Assembly: GCF_025362475.1 (NCBI RefSeq)
Contig: NZ_JANYGH010000058.1
Coordinates: forward strand, 124,001 to 188,000
DNA length: 64,000 nt
Direction of reading: 5' to 3'
Origin: Mucilaginibacter sp.
GTDB lineage: Bacteria; Bacteroidota; Bacteroidia; Sphingobacteriales; Sphingobacteriaceae
Below the pieces are notes generated by a model that saw only the letters and a program-made list of their open reading frames with translations, did not search any database and was not told the DNA's origin. This document shows positions 35,667 through 46,900 of this stretch, one piece after another. Both the position numbers and the translations under genes were made by a program. The stretch's first letter is position 1. Every line of letters begins with the position of its first letter.

Positions 35667-37949
35667 TTAATTTACTGCCGAGAAACTATACAACTGGCCC
35701 ACTTGCGTTTTAAAACTATATTTAAAGTCGGCATTTTCCTGACTACCCGTTAAGCCTGCAATATTGTTTTTTAAAGCATTAGGCGATCTTAAATTACAAA
35801 CACCGCCTGCCAATGATTTAATTGTAAGCTTTGCAATTTTGCCATTTCTCCATTCCATATTGGTGATCTCGAAATCGCCGCGGGCACGCAAGCCCTGTAC
35901 ATTACCGCTCCACCATGCCTTGGGTAAGGCAGGTAATAGCTGAATTTCGTTTGTTTGGCTTTGCACAAGCATTTCTGTAACGCCAGCGGTGTAACCAAAA
36001 TTACCATCTATCTGAAAAGGCGGATGCGCGCAGAAAAGGTTGGCGTAAACTCCCCCACCCTCGTTGTAATTAACACCTGAGCCACCTGCCAGCGTTATAA
36101 AGTTGTTCAGGATTTTATAGGCATGATCACCATCCTGCAGTCGTGCCCAAAAGTTCATTTTCCAGGCCATTGACCAGCCTGTTGATACATCGCCGCGAGC
36201 CAATAAACTCACTTTAGCTGCTTGTGCCAGTTCTGGTGTTTTGATTGTGCTGATGCGCCTGCCGGGGTGCAAGCCAAAAAGGTTTGATGAGTGCCGGTGC
36301 GTATCTTTCGGATCATCACGATCTGTTTCCCATTCCTGTAACTGCCCCCATTTACCAATTTTAGGTTTTAGTAAATGTTCTTTCATATCATCTACATGAT
36401 CGCGATAGGTTTTATCGGCGCCCAAAACATCCGCGGCTTCAATATAATTGGTAAACAGGTCATAAATTATTTCCTGATCATAAGTTACACCGTCTTCCGT
36501 TGGACCATGTTCTGGCGACCAGCCCAAAGGCGATACAAGTGTACCATCGGGCCTGTGTTTTAAATGATCATCCCAAAACTCAACTATCTCCTTAAGAACA
36601 GGGTAAGCAAAGCTTTGTAAATATTGTTTATCTCTTGTAAAAGCATAATGTTCCCAAATGCCCTGCGCATACCATGCGCTGCCGGGAGTGTTCCACAAAA
36701 AGCTTGAGCCGCCAAAGATGTTATTTTCGGTTTTCACTGTCCAGCCGCGCACACCGGGGTATTCTTTTTGAGTGCTTTCCTTTTTAACCTCGCGCATGCT
36801 GTTGATATAATCCAGGTAAGGAATATGGCATTCAGAAAGGTTTGTGGGCTCGGCAAGCCAGTAGTTCATCTGGATGTTGATATTGGAGTGGTAATCGCTG
36901 CGCCATGGCGGGTTATTGCTCTCGTTCCAAAGCCCCTGCAGGTTGGCAGGCAACCCGCCTTTCCTTGATGAACTGATCAGCAAATAACGTCCATATTGAT
37001 AAAGCAGCGCTTCCAGTTGCGGATCGGCAGCTTTTTTATAATCAATAACACGTTTATAGGTTGGTTCGGCAGCTATTGGCGCAGGTGTTGTACCCAGGTT
37101 TATAGCTACCCTGCCAAACAAACTTTTATAATCCAGCAAATGGTTATTAAATAATTGCAGGAATGTTTTAGCTGATGCGGCATCAAGGTTTTGTTTTACT
37201 TTGATACCCGGCGCTTCACCCCGCCAATGTTGCTCGCGTTTGTTGCTGTAATCTGTTGCTGCCGAAAGCAAAACAGTAAAACCATTAGCTTGGTTGATGT
37301 TAAGCTGTGTACCACCTTTGCCATCACTTTCAACAGTGGCTGTACCTCCTTCTGTTTTTACAACGATGGATGCATTATAGGCTAAGCCATTTTCCAGTTT
37401 ACCTTCTATTTGCAGCGCCGTACCATTGGCAGTAACTTTTGACCCATGGGCATCTTTAAGGCCGATGATGGCAGAGTAAGCTCCCTTTTTATCGGCAGTA
37501 AAATGCAATACCATTACCTTATCCGGAAAGCTGCAAAAGTATTCGCGCTTGTAAGCTACTCCTCCATCAGCATAAGCTATCTGCTGAATAGCTTTGCTGA
37601 TATCCAGTTGCCTGCGATAGTTAGCAGGTATAGCCATACTGGTATCTTTACCTTTAAAATTAACAAACAAGTCGCCAAAAGCCTGGTAAGCCCCGGTTTC
37701 AGATTCATCGCCCGTCCATAGGCTGATCTCGTTGAACTGGATATGTTCCTGCGCCAGGCCGCCAAAAACCATCCCGCCAAAACGGCCGTTACCCATTGGG
37801 TAGGCTTCAGTCATCCATGTTTTCGCGGGTTTATCATCCCAGATTATTAAAGGGTCTGATTTTTTTTCAGCTCTTTTTTGCGCGTTTACAGTCTTCGCCG
37901 ATATTATGCTGAGCGCTACAAGGACAATATAAATTATCTTTTTATTCAT
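35667..37949 (-). CDS. GH95 alpha-L-fucosidase (copy 2, canonical site)
   Basis: 760-residue GH95 enzyme with a signal peptide ending VNAQ. It has the canonical asparagine pair (Asn356, Asn358 in HSNINIQMNYWLAEPTNL), the acid motif WSPEHGPTEDG and the base-side Asp in FQIDGNFG. It is clearly more distant from the two other GH95 genes than they are from each other: the N-terminus reads PLIIWDDKPAKTWMTEAYPM. It is therefore likely to be the alpha-1,2-fucosidase of the set, with the others differing in specificity. It follows the beta-propeller gene by 121 bp, so it may be read through from that promoter. No operator pair is seen directly upstream. Confidence 0.93.
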   Translation of the reverse strand: MNKKIIYIVLVALSIISAKTVNAQKRAEKKSDPLIIWDDKPAKTWMTEAYPMGNGRFGGMVFGGLAQEHIQFNEISLWTGDESETGAYQAFGDLFVNFKGKDTSMAIPANYRRQLDISKAIQQIAYADGGVAYKREYFCSFPDKVMVLHFTADKKGAYSAIIGLKDAHGSKVTANGTALQIEGKLENGLAYNASIVVKTEGGTATVESDGKGGTQLNINQANGFTVLLSAATDYSNKREQHWRGEAPGIKVKQNLDAASAKTFLQLFNNHLLDYKSLFGRVAINLGTTPAPIAAEPTYKRVIDYKKAADPQLEALLYQYGRYLLISSSRKGGLPANLQGLWNESNNPPWRSDYHSNINIQMNYWLAEPTNLSECHIPYLDYINSMREVKKESTQKEYPGVRGWTVKTENNIFGGSSFLWNTPGSAWYAQGIWEHYAFTRDKQYLQSFAYPVLKEIVEFWDDHLKHRPDGTLVSPLGWSPEHGPTEDGVTYDQEIIYDLFTNYIEAADVLGADKTYRDHVDDMKEHLLKPKIGKWGQLQEWETDRDDPKDTHRHSSNLFGLHPGRRISTIKTPELAQAAKVSLLARGDVSTGWSMAWKMNFWARLQDGDHAYKILNNFITLAGGSGVNYNEGGGVYANLFCAHPPFQIDGNFGYTAGVTEMLVQSQTNEIQLLPALPKAWWSGNVQGLRARGDFEITNMEWRNGKIAKLTIKSLAGGVCNLRSPNALKNNIAGLTGSQENADFKYSFKTQVGQLYSFSAVN

Positions 37950-38070
37950 GTTTGGTTTAAAATAGGATGAGCTAAATATCTAAATAAAACAACCGTTGCC
38001 AACCATCAATCTTAGCAAATTATTGTGTTATTAAAGCATTAACATAATTGTTACCCACGCCATAGCTTTA

Positions 38071-39231
38071 TCAATTCCCATTATCCCAATTTATTTTAAA
38101 AACGTACGATTCCGAAACCTTGCCACCGGTAATATTAACGTCGGCTGCACTGTAAAAATACGCAGGTTTGCCATTTAGGATAAGCACGGCCGGCCGCTCA
38201 AGTTTACCGCTTTGATCGCGCTGAAAGTGGCCCGGTGTGGCTAATAATTTCTGATGATCTTCTTCTGTTCCCCAATAATCAAACAGGTTGCCCATAGCAA
38301 TTTTTGAGTCGGCCAGTTTAAACGATAAGCCTGTTTTTGATTCCCAAAGTGAAATATAGCCGTAAATACCGGTGTTGCCTCCCAAATTATCGGTTGTTAA
38401 CAGGTAATATTTGCCATTGGTTTTAAAAGCTTGGGCATCCTCCAGGTACGATACATTATCGGTTATAGGTTTATCGCACATTACATACGGCCCTTCCAGA
38501 TTATCGGCAACGGCATAGCCATATTTTGACTCCATTTGATGCGGCGTGCCAGATTTGAAATAGATGTAATATTTTTTGTCTATTTTCATAAAGGCAGGGT
38601 TATCGGTACCTATATCGCCATGATAGGTCCAATGCTGCGGGTCATTAGACTCTTGTATTACGATGCCGCCCTTTTCACCTGCAAATTTCCAGGGGCCATT
38701 TAAATTATCAGCTATCATCATGCCGATACGCTGTTTAGTTTCCTTAGATGGATTTTGGCAGATGTAAAGTAAAATGTACTTACCATCTACAGCTTCCAAT
38801 CGTGGGTTATGCGGCCCCCACATAGTACGTTTGTCCGGGAACAGGGACGATTTCATAACGGTAGCGACATATTTAAATGGCCCTTCGGGCTTGTCACTCA
38901 CAAAGTGCGCTATCTCGGCATTCGGGCCAGTCCAGCCTTCCATCCCTTCGGCGGCCGGCCAGCGGCTGCCGAAAATATGAATTTTGCCATCCTTACCCTG
39001 TATCGGCGAAACGCACCAATTATACCAATTCGGGTTGCCAATAGCAACGCCCACCAGCTTTGCCGTTAACGCCATATGCGAATACGGAACCTTTGTAGGC
39101 TTGCCCTTTGCCGTAGGTAATTCTTTGGTTATTGTAGCTGTATTGGGTATTTGTGCATGCAGGTTATACTGCGTTGTAATTAACAACAGGCCGGTTGTGA
39201 TTTTAGCTATTGTTTTTACGTAAATCTTCAT
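38071..39231 (-). CDS. Five-bladed beta-propeller glycosidase (GH43/GH117-like)
   Basis: 386 residues with a signal peptide (ends LHAQ). The repeated blade pattern is CVSPIQGKDGKIHIFGSRW, GPHNPRLEAVDGKYILLYI, GTDNPAFMKIDKKYYIYFKS, LEDAQAFKTNGKYYLLTTD and ERPAVLILNGKPAYFYSA, which matches clan GH-F/GH-J-type propellers. Likely acidic site residues are the Asp in GTDNPAF and the Glu in LEDAQAF. The exact family and substrate cannot be fixed from sequence alone; arabinosidase, galactosidase or anhydro-galactosidase-like activities are all possible. A paired ATGGATAAT operator lies about 100 bp upstream. Confidence 0.72.
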   Translation of the reverse strand: MKIYVKTIAKITTGLLLITTQYNLHAQIPNTATITKELPTAKGKPTKVPYSHMALTAKLVGVAIGNPNWYNWCVSPIQGKDGKIHIFGSRWPAAEGMEGWTGPNAEIAHFVSDKPEGPFKYVATVMKSSLFPDKRTMWGPHNPRLEAVDGKYILLYICQNPSKETKQRIGMMIADNLNGPWKFAGEKGGIVIQESNDPQHWTYHGDIGTDNPAFMKIDKKYYIYFKSGTPHQMESKYGYAVADNLEGPYVMCDKPITDNVSYLEDAQAFKTNGKYYLLTTDNLGGNTGIYGYISLWESKTGLSFKLADSKIAMGNLFDYWGTEEDHQKLLATPGHFQRDQSGKLERPAVLILNGKPAYFYSAADVNITGGKVSESYVFKINWDNGN

Positions 39232-39327
39232 TATTTAGAAGCGGTTAATATTTTGTTTTATAATTGGTAAAAGACGGGAAGGCCTATTTTGATTTGGGCA
39301 AATTAATGGTAAAAAATCGAGGCCGAA

Positions 39328-39357
39328 ATGGATAATGCCTACTTAATAATGGATAAT
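39328..39357. promoter_or_regulatory. Putative AraC operator, paired ATGGATAAT at 21 bp
   Basis: Two exact copies of the nonamer ATGGATAAT start at 39328 and 39349, again 21 bp apart. They lie 97-126 bp upstream of the beta-propeller glycosidase start and just before the terminator of the SusCD operon. This is the cleanest copy of the motif in the window. Confidence 0.65.
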
Positions 39358-39403
39358 TTCTTTGAAATGTATGGTCTGTTGCGTGTTAAAAAATTTATAA
39401 AAA

Positions 39404-39432
39404 AACCTCCCGGGTGGTATACCCGCGAGGTT
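39404..39432 (-). terminator. Terminator of the SusCD operon
   Basis: A 12-bp GC-rich stem (39404-39415 with 39421-39432, one C.C mismatch) and a five-base loop lie 24 bp after the last SusCD-operon gene. In the minus direction the hairpin is followed by GGTTTTTTTATAAATTTTTT, a very strong U-tract. Confidence 0.88.
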
Positions 39433-39456
39433 TCCATATTCAAATTCAACCAATTA

Positions 39457-40668
39457 TTATTGTCTATTCCAGAAGGTCATTTCGCTCATGTTGCTGTATC
39501 CAGAATTTAATACGGTATGTAATACCCTGATACGGATATACCTTATTGGTGGAGGATTACTTAACAGATCAACTTTTAAAGCAGCCTGCCCGTCATCAGA
39601 CCGGGTAACCGATTTAAGCAGTATCCACCCTTTGGCAATTGCTTCAGCTTTCCAGCCAGAGTTATCGGCCCTTAAAGTGGTAGTTGCTCCGGTTAAGTCA
39701 TTAATACCCCATACTTCAAACTGATCAGGATTATTACAGCAATTTCTGCCTACTTCTTCCAGCTGCGATAAGCTGTTATAGGATTTTCCCATATCGAAAG
39801 TTAACACGTGGGGAATATAAGATCCATCACTGTGGAAGATATTTGGATATCCCTGGGGGCCATTACTTCCATCCCAAAGCTTGCTGATACTTGTTCCCGA
39901 TTCATAAGTGCTTACATCCTGCGGAAGGTGCACTTCGGTGAATAGCGCTTTATTACATTGAGCAATCACGAATATATCCGGGAATTGATCGGCCTTGGTA
40001 ACGGTAAATGCATCAATTGCGTTTGAATCCGGGTAATAAGAAGACTGAAAGGTAACCTTCCCACCCGATTGGTAACTTGGAAGTGTTACAACACTATCTT
40101 TACCCAAAAGCGTTGCTTTAGATATTACTCCCGCTGCATTATTATAATTAATTATGGTGTTGCCATTAACAACAGAAGTATCGGCACCTTTAAAATTCAA
40201 TGTTACCGAACCATCATTATGAACAACGTATGGATTAGCTGCATTGTAAGCTCTGTTCAAAAGCGTACTGGCATACACAGATCCGTAAACTTTAACATTA
40301 TTTACCTCCCTGGCGATAGAATTATTTCCCTTTGCATCATAAGAATATATGGTGAAAGAGTAAACAAACTCCTGAAGCCCTGTTATAGTGGTTTTTATGC
40401 TGTCCGTTTTGGTGGACACGCTAATTACCTGTGAGTCGGCTTTGTTATTCCAGTATATTACATATTTAGTAATACTTGGGTCCGAGCTTGATTTCCATTT
40501 AAGGCCTACTCTAAGGTTCCCGGGTTGTGTTACCACATTACCAACGGCGCCTGTATAAATAAGTTCCTTACCATTCTGGAACTTTTTAAACTCCGTTTGG
40601 GATTTATTACAGCTATATACTACAAGTAGTAATACACAGCTTAATGTTATATATATGAGCTTTTTCAT
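39457..40668 (-). CDS. Surface glycan-binding lipoprotein with FN3-like and discoidin-type domains
   Basis: 403-residue lipoprotein (lipobox VVYSC, Cys20). An N-terminal FN3-like half (about 40-130; GLKWKSSSDPSITKYVIYWN, then YDAKGNNSIA) fits the DUF4998 type found in SusCD operons. The C-terminal part (about 255-400; SISKLWDGSNGPQGYPNI, then HVLTFDMGKSYNSLSQLEEV and YIRIRVLHTV) is an F5/8 type C-like sandwich. It is the last gene of the SusCD operon, 45 bp after the previous one. Its probable role is to hold polysaccharide at the cell surface; the ligand is unknown. Confidence 0.82.
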   Translation of the reverse strand: MKKLIYITLSCVLLLVVYSCNKSQTEFKKFQNGKELIYTGAVGNVVTQPGNLRVGLKWKSSSDPSITKYVIYWNNKADSQVISVSTKTDSIKTTITGLQEFVYSFTIYSYDAKGNNSIAREVNNVKVYGSVYASTLLNRAYNAANPYVVHNDGSVTLNFKGADTSVVNGNTIINYNNAAGVISKATLLGKDSVVTLPSYQSGGKVTFQSSYYPDSNAIDAFTVTKADQFPDIFVIAQCNKALFTEVHLPQDVSTYESGTSISKLWDGSNGPQGYPNIFHSDGSYIPHVLTFDMGKSYNSLSQLEEVGRNCCNNPDQFEVWGINDLTGATTTLRADNSGWKAEAIAKGWILLKSVTRSDDGQAALKVDLLSNPPPIRYIRIRVLHTVLNSGYSNMSEMTFWNRQ

Positions 40669-40713
40669 ATGTTTATTTTAATAGTAGTTATTTTGTTTGT
40701 ACAGGTTGCTCTG

Positions 40714-41943
40714 TTATTCAGGTTTACCATAAAATGATAACTCAAGAACGTGTGCAAGCGTACCACCTTCCCATGTTCTGGCTATAGATAAGCGCATATA
40801 TTTAACCGAAGGCGCATTAAACGGAACATTAAACTCGGCACCGAGGTCAAAAAACGCCTTATCACTTGCATTGGGTGTTGTTGGAGGTAAGCCGGATGGC
40901 GGCGGTGGCCAATGGAAATTACCCATATTTGTCCAATCACCTATTACAGTTCCTTCGGGAGCAGTTAAAGGCAATACAGCATCAGCAGGTAGGGTTTTGT
41001 TTGAACCCCAGATACTGAAATCTTTCGGGTTACCGTGGCCATACTCATAACCCTGCCTGCCATAAATTGTAAACCGGCTTAATTTATAGGTTTTTCCTAC
41101 ATAGAAAGAACAGGTAAACGGAGGGACTGAATTGGAAAAGGTGTGCCAGCCGGGATCATTTAGCTTACCATCCCAAAGGTTATTAACTGTCCATCCACCG
41201 CCTTCATAAAGTGCATCATCGCTTGGTAAAGTGTAGGTTTCAAATTTACTTTTATCCAGCAACTCTTCATATAAAGGATTCAAAGTCACCTTCAACGTAT
41301 CGGAGATATTTCCCCATTCGTCAGTTATATACACGCCAAAATTCCTTGCGGTTGTAGTATACCCCCGTAATGAAAAATCAATAGTATCCGTTTTTGTAAA
41401 ATGCTGCTCCTGAACCTCCATAGATTTGGTTACATCATCAAACGCGGTTACTATAACGCCAATATTCCTTCTTAACGGGTTTAGTGCTTTAACGTTAACC
41501 CCGCCAAAGTCGGCAGAAATTGCAGCGGACGGCCTCACCAATTCATATACAGGCGTTAATGGATGTACGGTTACCGTAACCGCATCAGACATTACGTTTG
41601 CACGGCTTACAACATACAACGTAACCTGGTAATCCTGCGATTTTGCAAAACCATTAACAACAACTGTATCCTTGTAATATGATGATTTAGTTTCTCTTGT
41701 CACCTTATCCCTGATACTGTATTTTGCTACTACATACAGCAGGTTATCGGAGTTAGGAAGATCATAGGTAATATTTGCCCCACCGTTAAAGTTGTCTACT
41801 TTAACATTGGTAATAACCCCGGGCTTCGTTTTATCAGTAGAAACAGGCGTATTACTAAAGCCGTCATTCCTTTTACAGGAAATTATGCTCATCATTACCA
41901 GGCATATAAGCAGCAGTAATGAATATTTATTTATATTTTTCAT
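40714..41943 (-). CDS. DUF4959/DUF5126/DUF5000-type surface lipoprotein
   Basis: 409-residue lipoprotein (lipobox SIISC, Cys23). Its three-part architecture is typical of proteins placed after SusD: an N-terminal sandwich (PGVITNVKVDNFNGGANITY), a middle domain (about 135-230; NPLRRNIGVIVTAFDD) and a C-terminal discoidin-like domain (about 240-405; NNLWDGKLNDPGWHTFS, then KYMRLSIARTWEGG). It is third in the operon, 39 bp after SusD. It is probably a surface glycan-binding partner of the SusCD complex. Confidence 0.87.
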   Translation of the reverse strand: MKNINKYSLLLLICLVMMSIISCKRNDGFSNTPVSTDKTKPGVITNVKVDNFNGGANITYDLPNSDNLLYVVAKYSIRDKVTRETKSSYYKDTVVVNGFAKSQDYQVTLYVVSRANVMSDAVTVTVHPLTPVYELVRPSAAISADFGGVNVKALNPLRRNIGVIVTAFDDVTKSMEVQEQHFTKTDTIDFSLRGYTTTARNFGVYITDEWGNISDTLKVTLNPLYEELLDKSKFETYTLPSDDALYEGGGWTVNNLWDGKLNDPGWHTFSNSVPPFTCSFYVGKTYKLSRFTIYGRQGYEYGHGNPKDFSIWGSNKTLPADAVLPLTAPEGTVIGDWTNMGNFHWPPPPSGLPPTTPNASDKAFFDLGAEFNVPFNAPSVKYMRLSIARTWEGGTLAHVLELSFYGKPE

Positions 41944-41982
41944 AATTTTTCAATTATCTCTTTAAATCTTTTTTATCCCCGC

Positions 41983-43908
41983 TTACCAATTTGGGTTTTG
42001 AACCAAATTATTATTAACAACTAAATCATCTGCCTTTATTGGCCACAGGTAGTTCCTGTTATTGAATACTGGTGTGATGATAGTATGCGGGCGATAATAG
42101 TTAACAAAACTTTCCTCAAGAAACGCCCATCCCTGTAATGGTTTGGCCATAACTGACTGCAACTCTTTCCACCTGCGCAGATCCCAGCCGGCTTGTCCTT
42201 CAAAAGCCAACTCAATCCTTCTTTCCTGGTGAATTATCTGGCGCAAACCATCCTGTGTTGCATACTTGGTTGGATTTTTTGAATACTTGGTCCATGCTTC
42301 CACAACACCTGGTAAACCAGCCCTTGTTCTGATCCTGTCAATATATGGAATAACCTCTGAGGATGCTTTTCCCTGCTCATTCAGTATCTCGGCATATAAC
42401 AGGTACATACCTGCAACCCTGATCAATGGCATGTGAAAATCTTCCCAGGTCATGGATTTATCGTAAATTGTTAAATAATTTACCAATTTTTTTGGCCAGT
42501 AACCTGTTTCATTTAAACGGATATAATCTTTAAAACCTGCAAACGAAGATGGGCCTTTACCTGCTACAAACAATGCATTTTCGCCATTGCCAGTTACGCC
42601 GTTACCATACCAAACGCCGCCATCAAAAGCCATATCGGCATAAAACCTTGGTTCACGGTTGAAGTGGGCTTTCACCGTTTCATAACCATTGTGGATGTAA
42701 AACCTATTGGCATCATCTCCCGTTTGTTTAGTATAACGGTTGGCATAATCCCATGTGTTATCCTCGGTAATTGGTACTCCTTTATTGGTATAAAAAAGTT
42801 CCTGCTGACTAATTGGAGCTGCAATAGTTCCCTGCGCAATTAAACTTCCGGCTGCGCCTGCGGTTAACCTTGGCATGAAATATTCCTGGTTACCATATCC
42901 AAAATGCGCATTTAAAGCCCATATCAATTCTGGATTTGTTTCCCATTTATCGGTAATGGTTGTTTGCAGGTTTAATACTTTTTTCAAAGAATCAGTAAGA
43001 CTTACCGGAATATTTGACGTTAAATCTGTTTGCACGTGCAGCCTTTGACCATTTGCTTCGAAAGTGGTAATAGCGGCAAGACACGCTGCTGCTGCTCTAT
43101 CCCACTTGGTGGCATCATATGCGGTTTTAAACAATAGCTGACCATCCTTATTTTTTAAAGATGCAAAATCGGGGTTGCCATTAAATAAAGGGCTTGCTGC
43201 CGTTGCCAACACTTCTGCCTTTACACAAAGTGCTATTGTTTTTGTTATACGGCCCAGTTCCTGGGTTTGATTCTGTATTACAGGGGGTAAGCCTGGTACG
43301 GCTTCATCAATTAGCCTAACTATATAATTCACTACAGAATCTGCCGGAGCCCTTTTTATTCTTACGTCCTCTGCAGAAGCGTTAATAGGCAGGTTTTTAT
43401 CAACAATAGGAATTGGCCCATACATTCTGTATAAGTAATAGTTGTAATAGGCTTTTAAAAATTTAACCTCCGCTATCCATCTTTCCTTTTCACCTGCTGT
43501 AAGATCAATAGGCTTATCAATGTTCTCCAGCATGGTATTACATTTCCTGATTGCCTTAAACATCGCCTGGCCGCCATTTGCCCCGTCCCAGAAATTCAAT
43601 GTTGGGTTTTGAGAGGTTTGTGTTCCGCGCACCAGGTTGAATCCCTGGGGATCAACCCCCTGGTTGTCCTGAAGATCATTTGGAAAAAGAGTCTCGCCCG
43701 AGGTTACAAAACCAGCATTATAGTGTATATCAGCTGTGCTTTGCATCGCATTGTAACATGCAAAAAGATAATTTTCTGCCTCGTTTCGGTTCCTGAAGGC
43801 ATAATCAATAGTACCAACATTATCAGGGATAACATCAAGGTACTTTTTACATGATACACCCGTCATAGCCAAGGCTATCATGCATAAATATTTGTAATAT
43901 GATTTCAT
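41983..43908 (-). CDS. SusD/RagB-family outer-membrane lipoprotein
   Basis: Surface lipoprotein that closes over the SusC barrel and captures oligosaccharides. The lipobox is TGVSC (Cys20), followed by KKYLDVIPDN. TPR-like helices include WIAEVKFLKAYYNYYLYRMY. The late blocks PLIRVAGMYLLYAEILNEQG, YIDRIRTRAGLPGV and RIELAFEGQAGWDLRRW are diagnostic. The length of 641 is slightly long but normal. It lies 26 bp after the SusC gene and forms a receptor pair with it. A ligand cannot be read from sequence; the neighbourhood points to a fucosylated glycan. Confidence 0.95.
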   Translation of the reverse strand: MKSYYKYLCMIALAMTGVSCKKYLDVIPDNVGTIDYAFRNRNEAENYLFACYNAMQSTADIHYNAGFVTSGETLFPNDLQDNQGVDPQGFNLVRGTQTSQNPTLNFWDGANGGQAMFKAIRKCNTMLENIDKPIDLTAGEKERWIAEVKFLKAYYNYYLYRMYGPIPIVDKNLPINASAEDVRIKRAPADSVVNYIVRLIDEAVPGLPPVIQNQTQELGRITKTIALCVKAEVLATAASPLFNGNPDFASLKNKDGQLLFKTAYDATKWDRAAAACLAAITTFEANGQRLHVQTDLTSNIPVSLTDSLKKVLNLQTTITDKWETNPELIWALNAHFGYGNQEYFMPRLTAGAAGSLIAQGTIAAPISQQELFYTNKGVPITEDNTWDYANRYTKQTGDDANRFYIHNGYETVKAHFNREPRFYADMAFDGGVWYGNGVTGNGENALFVAGKGPSSFAGFKDYIRLNETGYWPKKLVNYLTIYDKSMTWEDFHMPLIRVAGMYLLYAEILNEQGKASSEVIPYIDRIRTRAGLPGVVEAWTKYSKNPTKYATQDGLRQIIHQERRIELAFEGQAGWDLRRWKELQSVMAKPLQGWAFLEESFVNYYRPHTIITPVFNNRNYLWPIKADDLVVNNNLVQNPNW

Positions 43909-43934
43909 ATTCTTAAACTAATCGTCGGTTAATA

Positions 43935-46900
43935 TTATAAATTAACATTTATACCAATGTTAAACACTTTCTGGATCGGGTAATTAAATCCGTTACCACC
44001 CAATTCCGGATCCCACATTTTAAATGGACTCCAGGTAAGGAGGTTTAAGCCGTTAACATAAATACGGGTGTTTTTCACCCCTAAAGCTTTGGCAATTTTG
44101 GCAGGAAGTGTGTATCCCAACTCTGCTGATTTTAGCCTTAAGAAGCTTCCATCGCGCATCCACCAGGTACTCTTTTGCCTGTTGTTTTCAATCTGTGCGC
44201 CGTTAATACCTAACCTTGGATACAATGCATATAAATTTTGATTATCCTCTGACCAATGGTTATCAGCATACTCCTGGAGCAATTGTGTATTACCATTAAA
44301 CTGTGTATCAGGGCTCTGTATAAAAGGGCTTGTACGGGCAGGGTCAATAAAGAAAGAAACCTTTGCCTGTCCCTGGAAGAATGCAGAAAGGTCAAATCCT
44401 TTCCATCCGCCACTTACACCGAAACCATATACAATTTGTGGAATATTTGGATCGCCCAGGTATGTCTGGTCAGCTCCATCTATTTTACCATCGCCATTTA
44501 AATCGCGATATTTAATATCCCCGCCTAAAGGCAAAGTTCCGCCATTACTAAAGCTCTGGGTTGGTGAATTGCGTGCTTCTTCATCGTCAACAAATAAACG
44601 ATCAGCTATATAACCGTAATCGCGGTTAAGTGGCTGCCCTACCTTAAGCCTGTAAGCTTCATAAGCAGGTTGTTCAAACTGCACATACTTGTTGGCTGTG
44701 TAGGTAAAATTGGCCCGCGCTGAAATAAAGCCCGAAGTTCCTATACTTCTTTTACCATCAAGTTGGATATCAATGCCCTTTGATTGAACTTTACCAATAT
44801 TGGCAGAAATAGGAGCCTCAAGGCCCAGTGTTGATGGTATATTGTCAAGGCTTAGATCTTGCAATACATCATACTTGTCGTTCCGGTAAACCTCAGCAGT
44901 TACATTGAAATTTTTAAATATGGTGAATTCTACGCCTAAATTTAACTGTTTCGATTTTTCCCAGGTGATATCGTTATTTTGATAATTATTGATTGCAACT
45001 CCATTATGGCTGTAAATATTATTTGTACCAAATGAAGCACCACCGCCGCCATTTAAATTCACATCAGATATATAAAAAAATCTTCGGTTACTGATCTGGT
45101 CATTACCAACTAAACCGTAGCTGGCGCGAAGTTTAAACCTGTCAAACACATTGTACAGATCGCCCCAGAATTTCTCGTCAGATATGATCCATGATGCACC
45201 AATAGTTGGGAAGAAACCAAACCTGTGGTTATCAGAAAAACGCTCGGTACCATTATAGCCAAAGTTGAATTCCAAAAAGTACCTGCTCTTGTATGAATAG
45301 GTTGCACGACCTGCCACAGTTTCGTTACGATAAGGTAAAGAATATTGCAGCGTATAAGGATTCTGATCAGGGTGATTGTCAACAATATCAGGATCTTTGT
45401 TGTTAGAATATATTTGTTGCTGACGGGTACCGATCAATGAGCCACTTATGGTATGGTCTTTCCCAAAAGTGCGGCTATAATCCATTACCCCCTGCAGGTA
45501 AAGTTGGGTTTGCAGATTATCTGAGTTAACATCCCTGTTGTAGTTAAGGTATTCCTGCGCCTGCCCCGGCAGATTATTAATCCAATTTAACGTATACTGG
45601 TTAGCCGCTTTATCATAAGATTTTACTTCATAATAAAAAGGATTATAGTTCATATTAGATTGAAAATATGCGTATCTGTTGGTACTGAAAATACCATGAA
45701 ATGTTAAACCCTGGGTTACAAAATCCAAATTCTGATTTAACTCCAATTGAGCAAGCAGCCTGGATTCGTTTGAGTTTTTATGTCCCTTTAATAAATCTGC
45801 GTATGGGTTACGCGTTTGCGGCGTATTGGTAGACGTACCTGCAGTATTACCGAAAAGAATATGTTTTACATTAACGTTGGCAGAATCCGGCGCATAATAG
45901 GCCGGGAATAAAACCGGGCTGGTGTGCGTTGCCTCGTTATAAAGATCTGTTGAAAAACCACCATCAGCAGTTTGCGGACCATTATAGGAGTTAAATGTGC
46001 CGGATAAACGAACAACTAATTCTGTTTTATCAGTTACATTAATATTTACGTTTGAGCGTAGCTGGTAGTTGGTAAATTTAACGTTGTTATTGTTGTTGTT
46101 CCTGATATCGGTACGTAATATACCGTTATCGTTACTATATGAACCGGCAACATAATAACGTGCGATACCACCACCACCTTGCAGGCTCAAGTCGCCACGT
46201 TGGGTACTGGTGTTTTTCTTAAACAACATGCCCAACCAGTCTACAGCAGGATATACATACGAATTGCTTCCCGGATCACCTCTTAATGCGGCCTGGGTAT
46301 TTGCAATTTTATTAGCAGAAAAAGGGCGCTCCGCTAAAGAATTACGTGTCACGGTAGCTTCATTATAAAGATTCATGTATGTAATAGGATCGGCCAGCTG
46401 AATACTTTTCACTGATTGCGACGAAGCGTTTTCAACCCTTACATTAATTTGTGCTTTACCAGCCTTACCTTCTTTGGTTTTAACCAAAATAACGCCATTA
46501 CCACCTCTTGCGCCATATAAGGCTGTGGCACTCGCATCTTTCAATATCGAAAAGCTTTCAATATCATCTACGTTCAACCTCGCCAAATCTGATGTTGTTA
46601 ACTCAACGTTATCAATCAGGATCAAGGGGCTTTGCCTGTAACCAAAGGTAGTAACACCCCTGATAAAGAACTGGGCATTATCCTGCCCTGGTTGCCCGCT
46701 GGGAGTATAGGCGATAACACCCGCTACCTGCCCTGCTAAAGCATTTGTTAAGTTGCTTGCCGGTATTTTTAAAACACCCGGCTTTACAGATGTTACGGAA
46801 CCTACTACGGCTTCCCTTGATTGTTTTCTACCATAGGCCGTAATAACTACATCATCAAATTGGCTTTTGGCCTCAGAAAGTACAATTTTCAATACCTTTT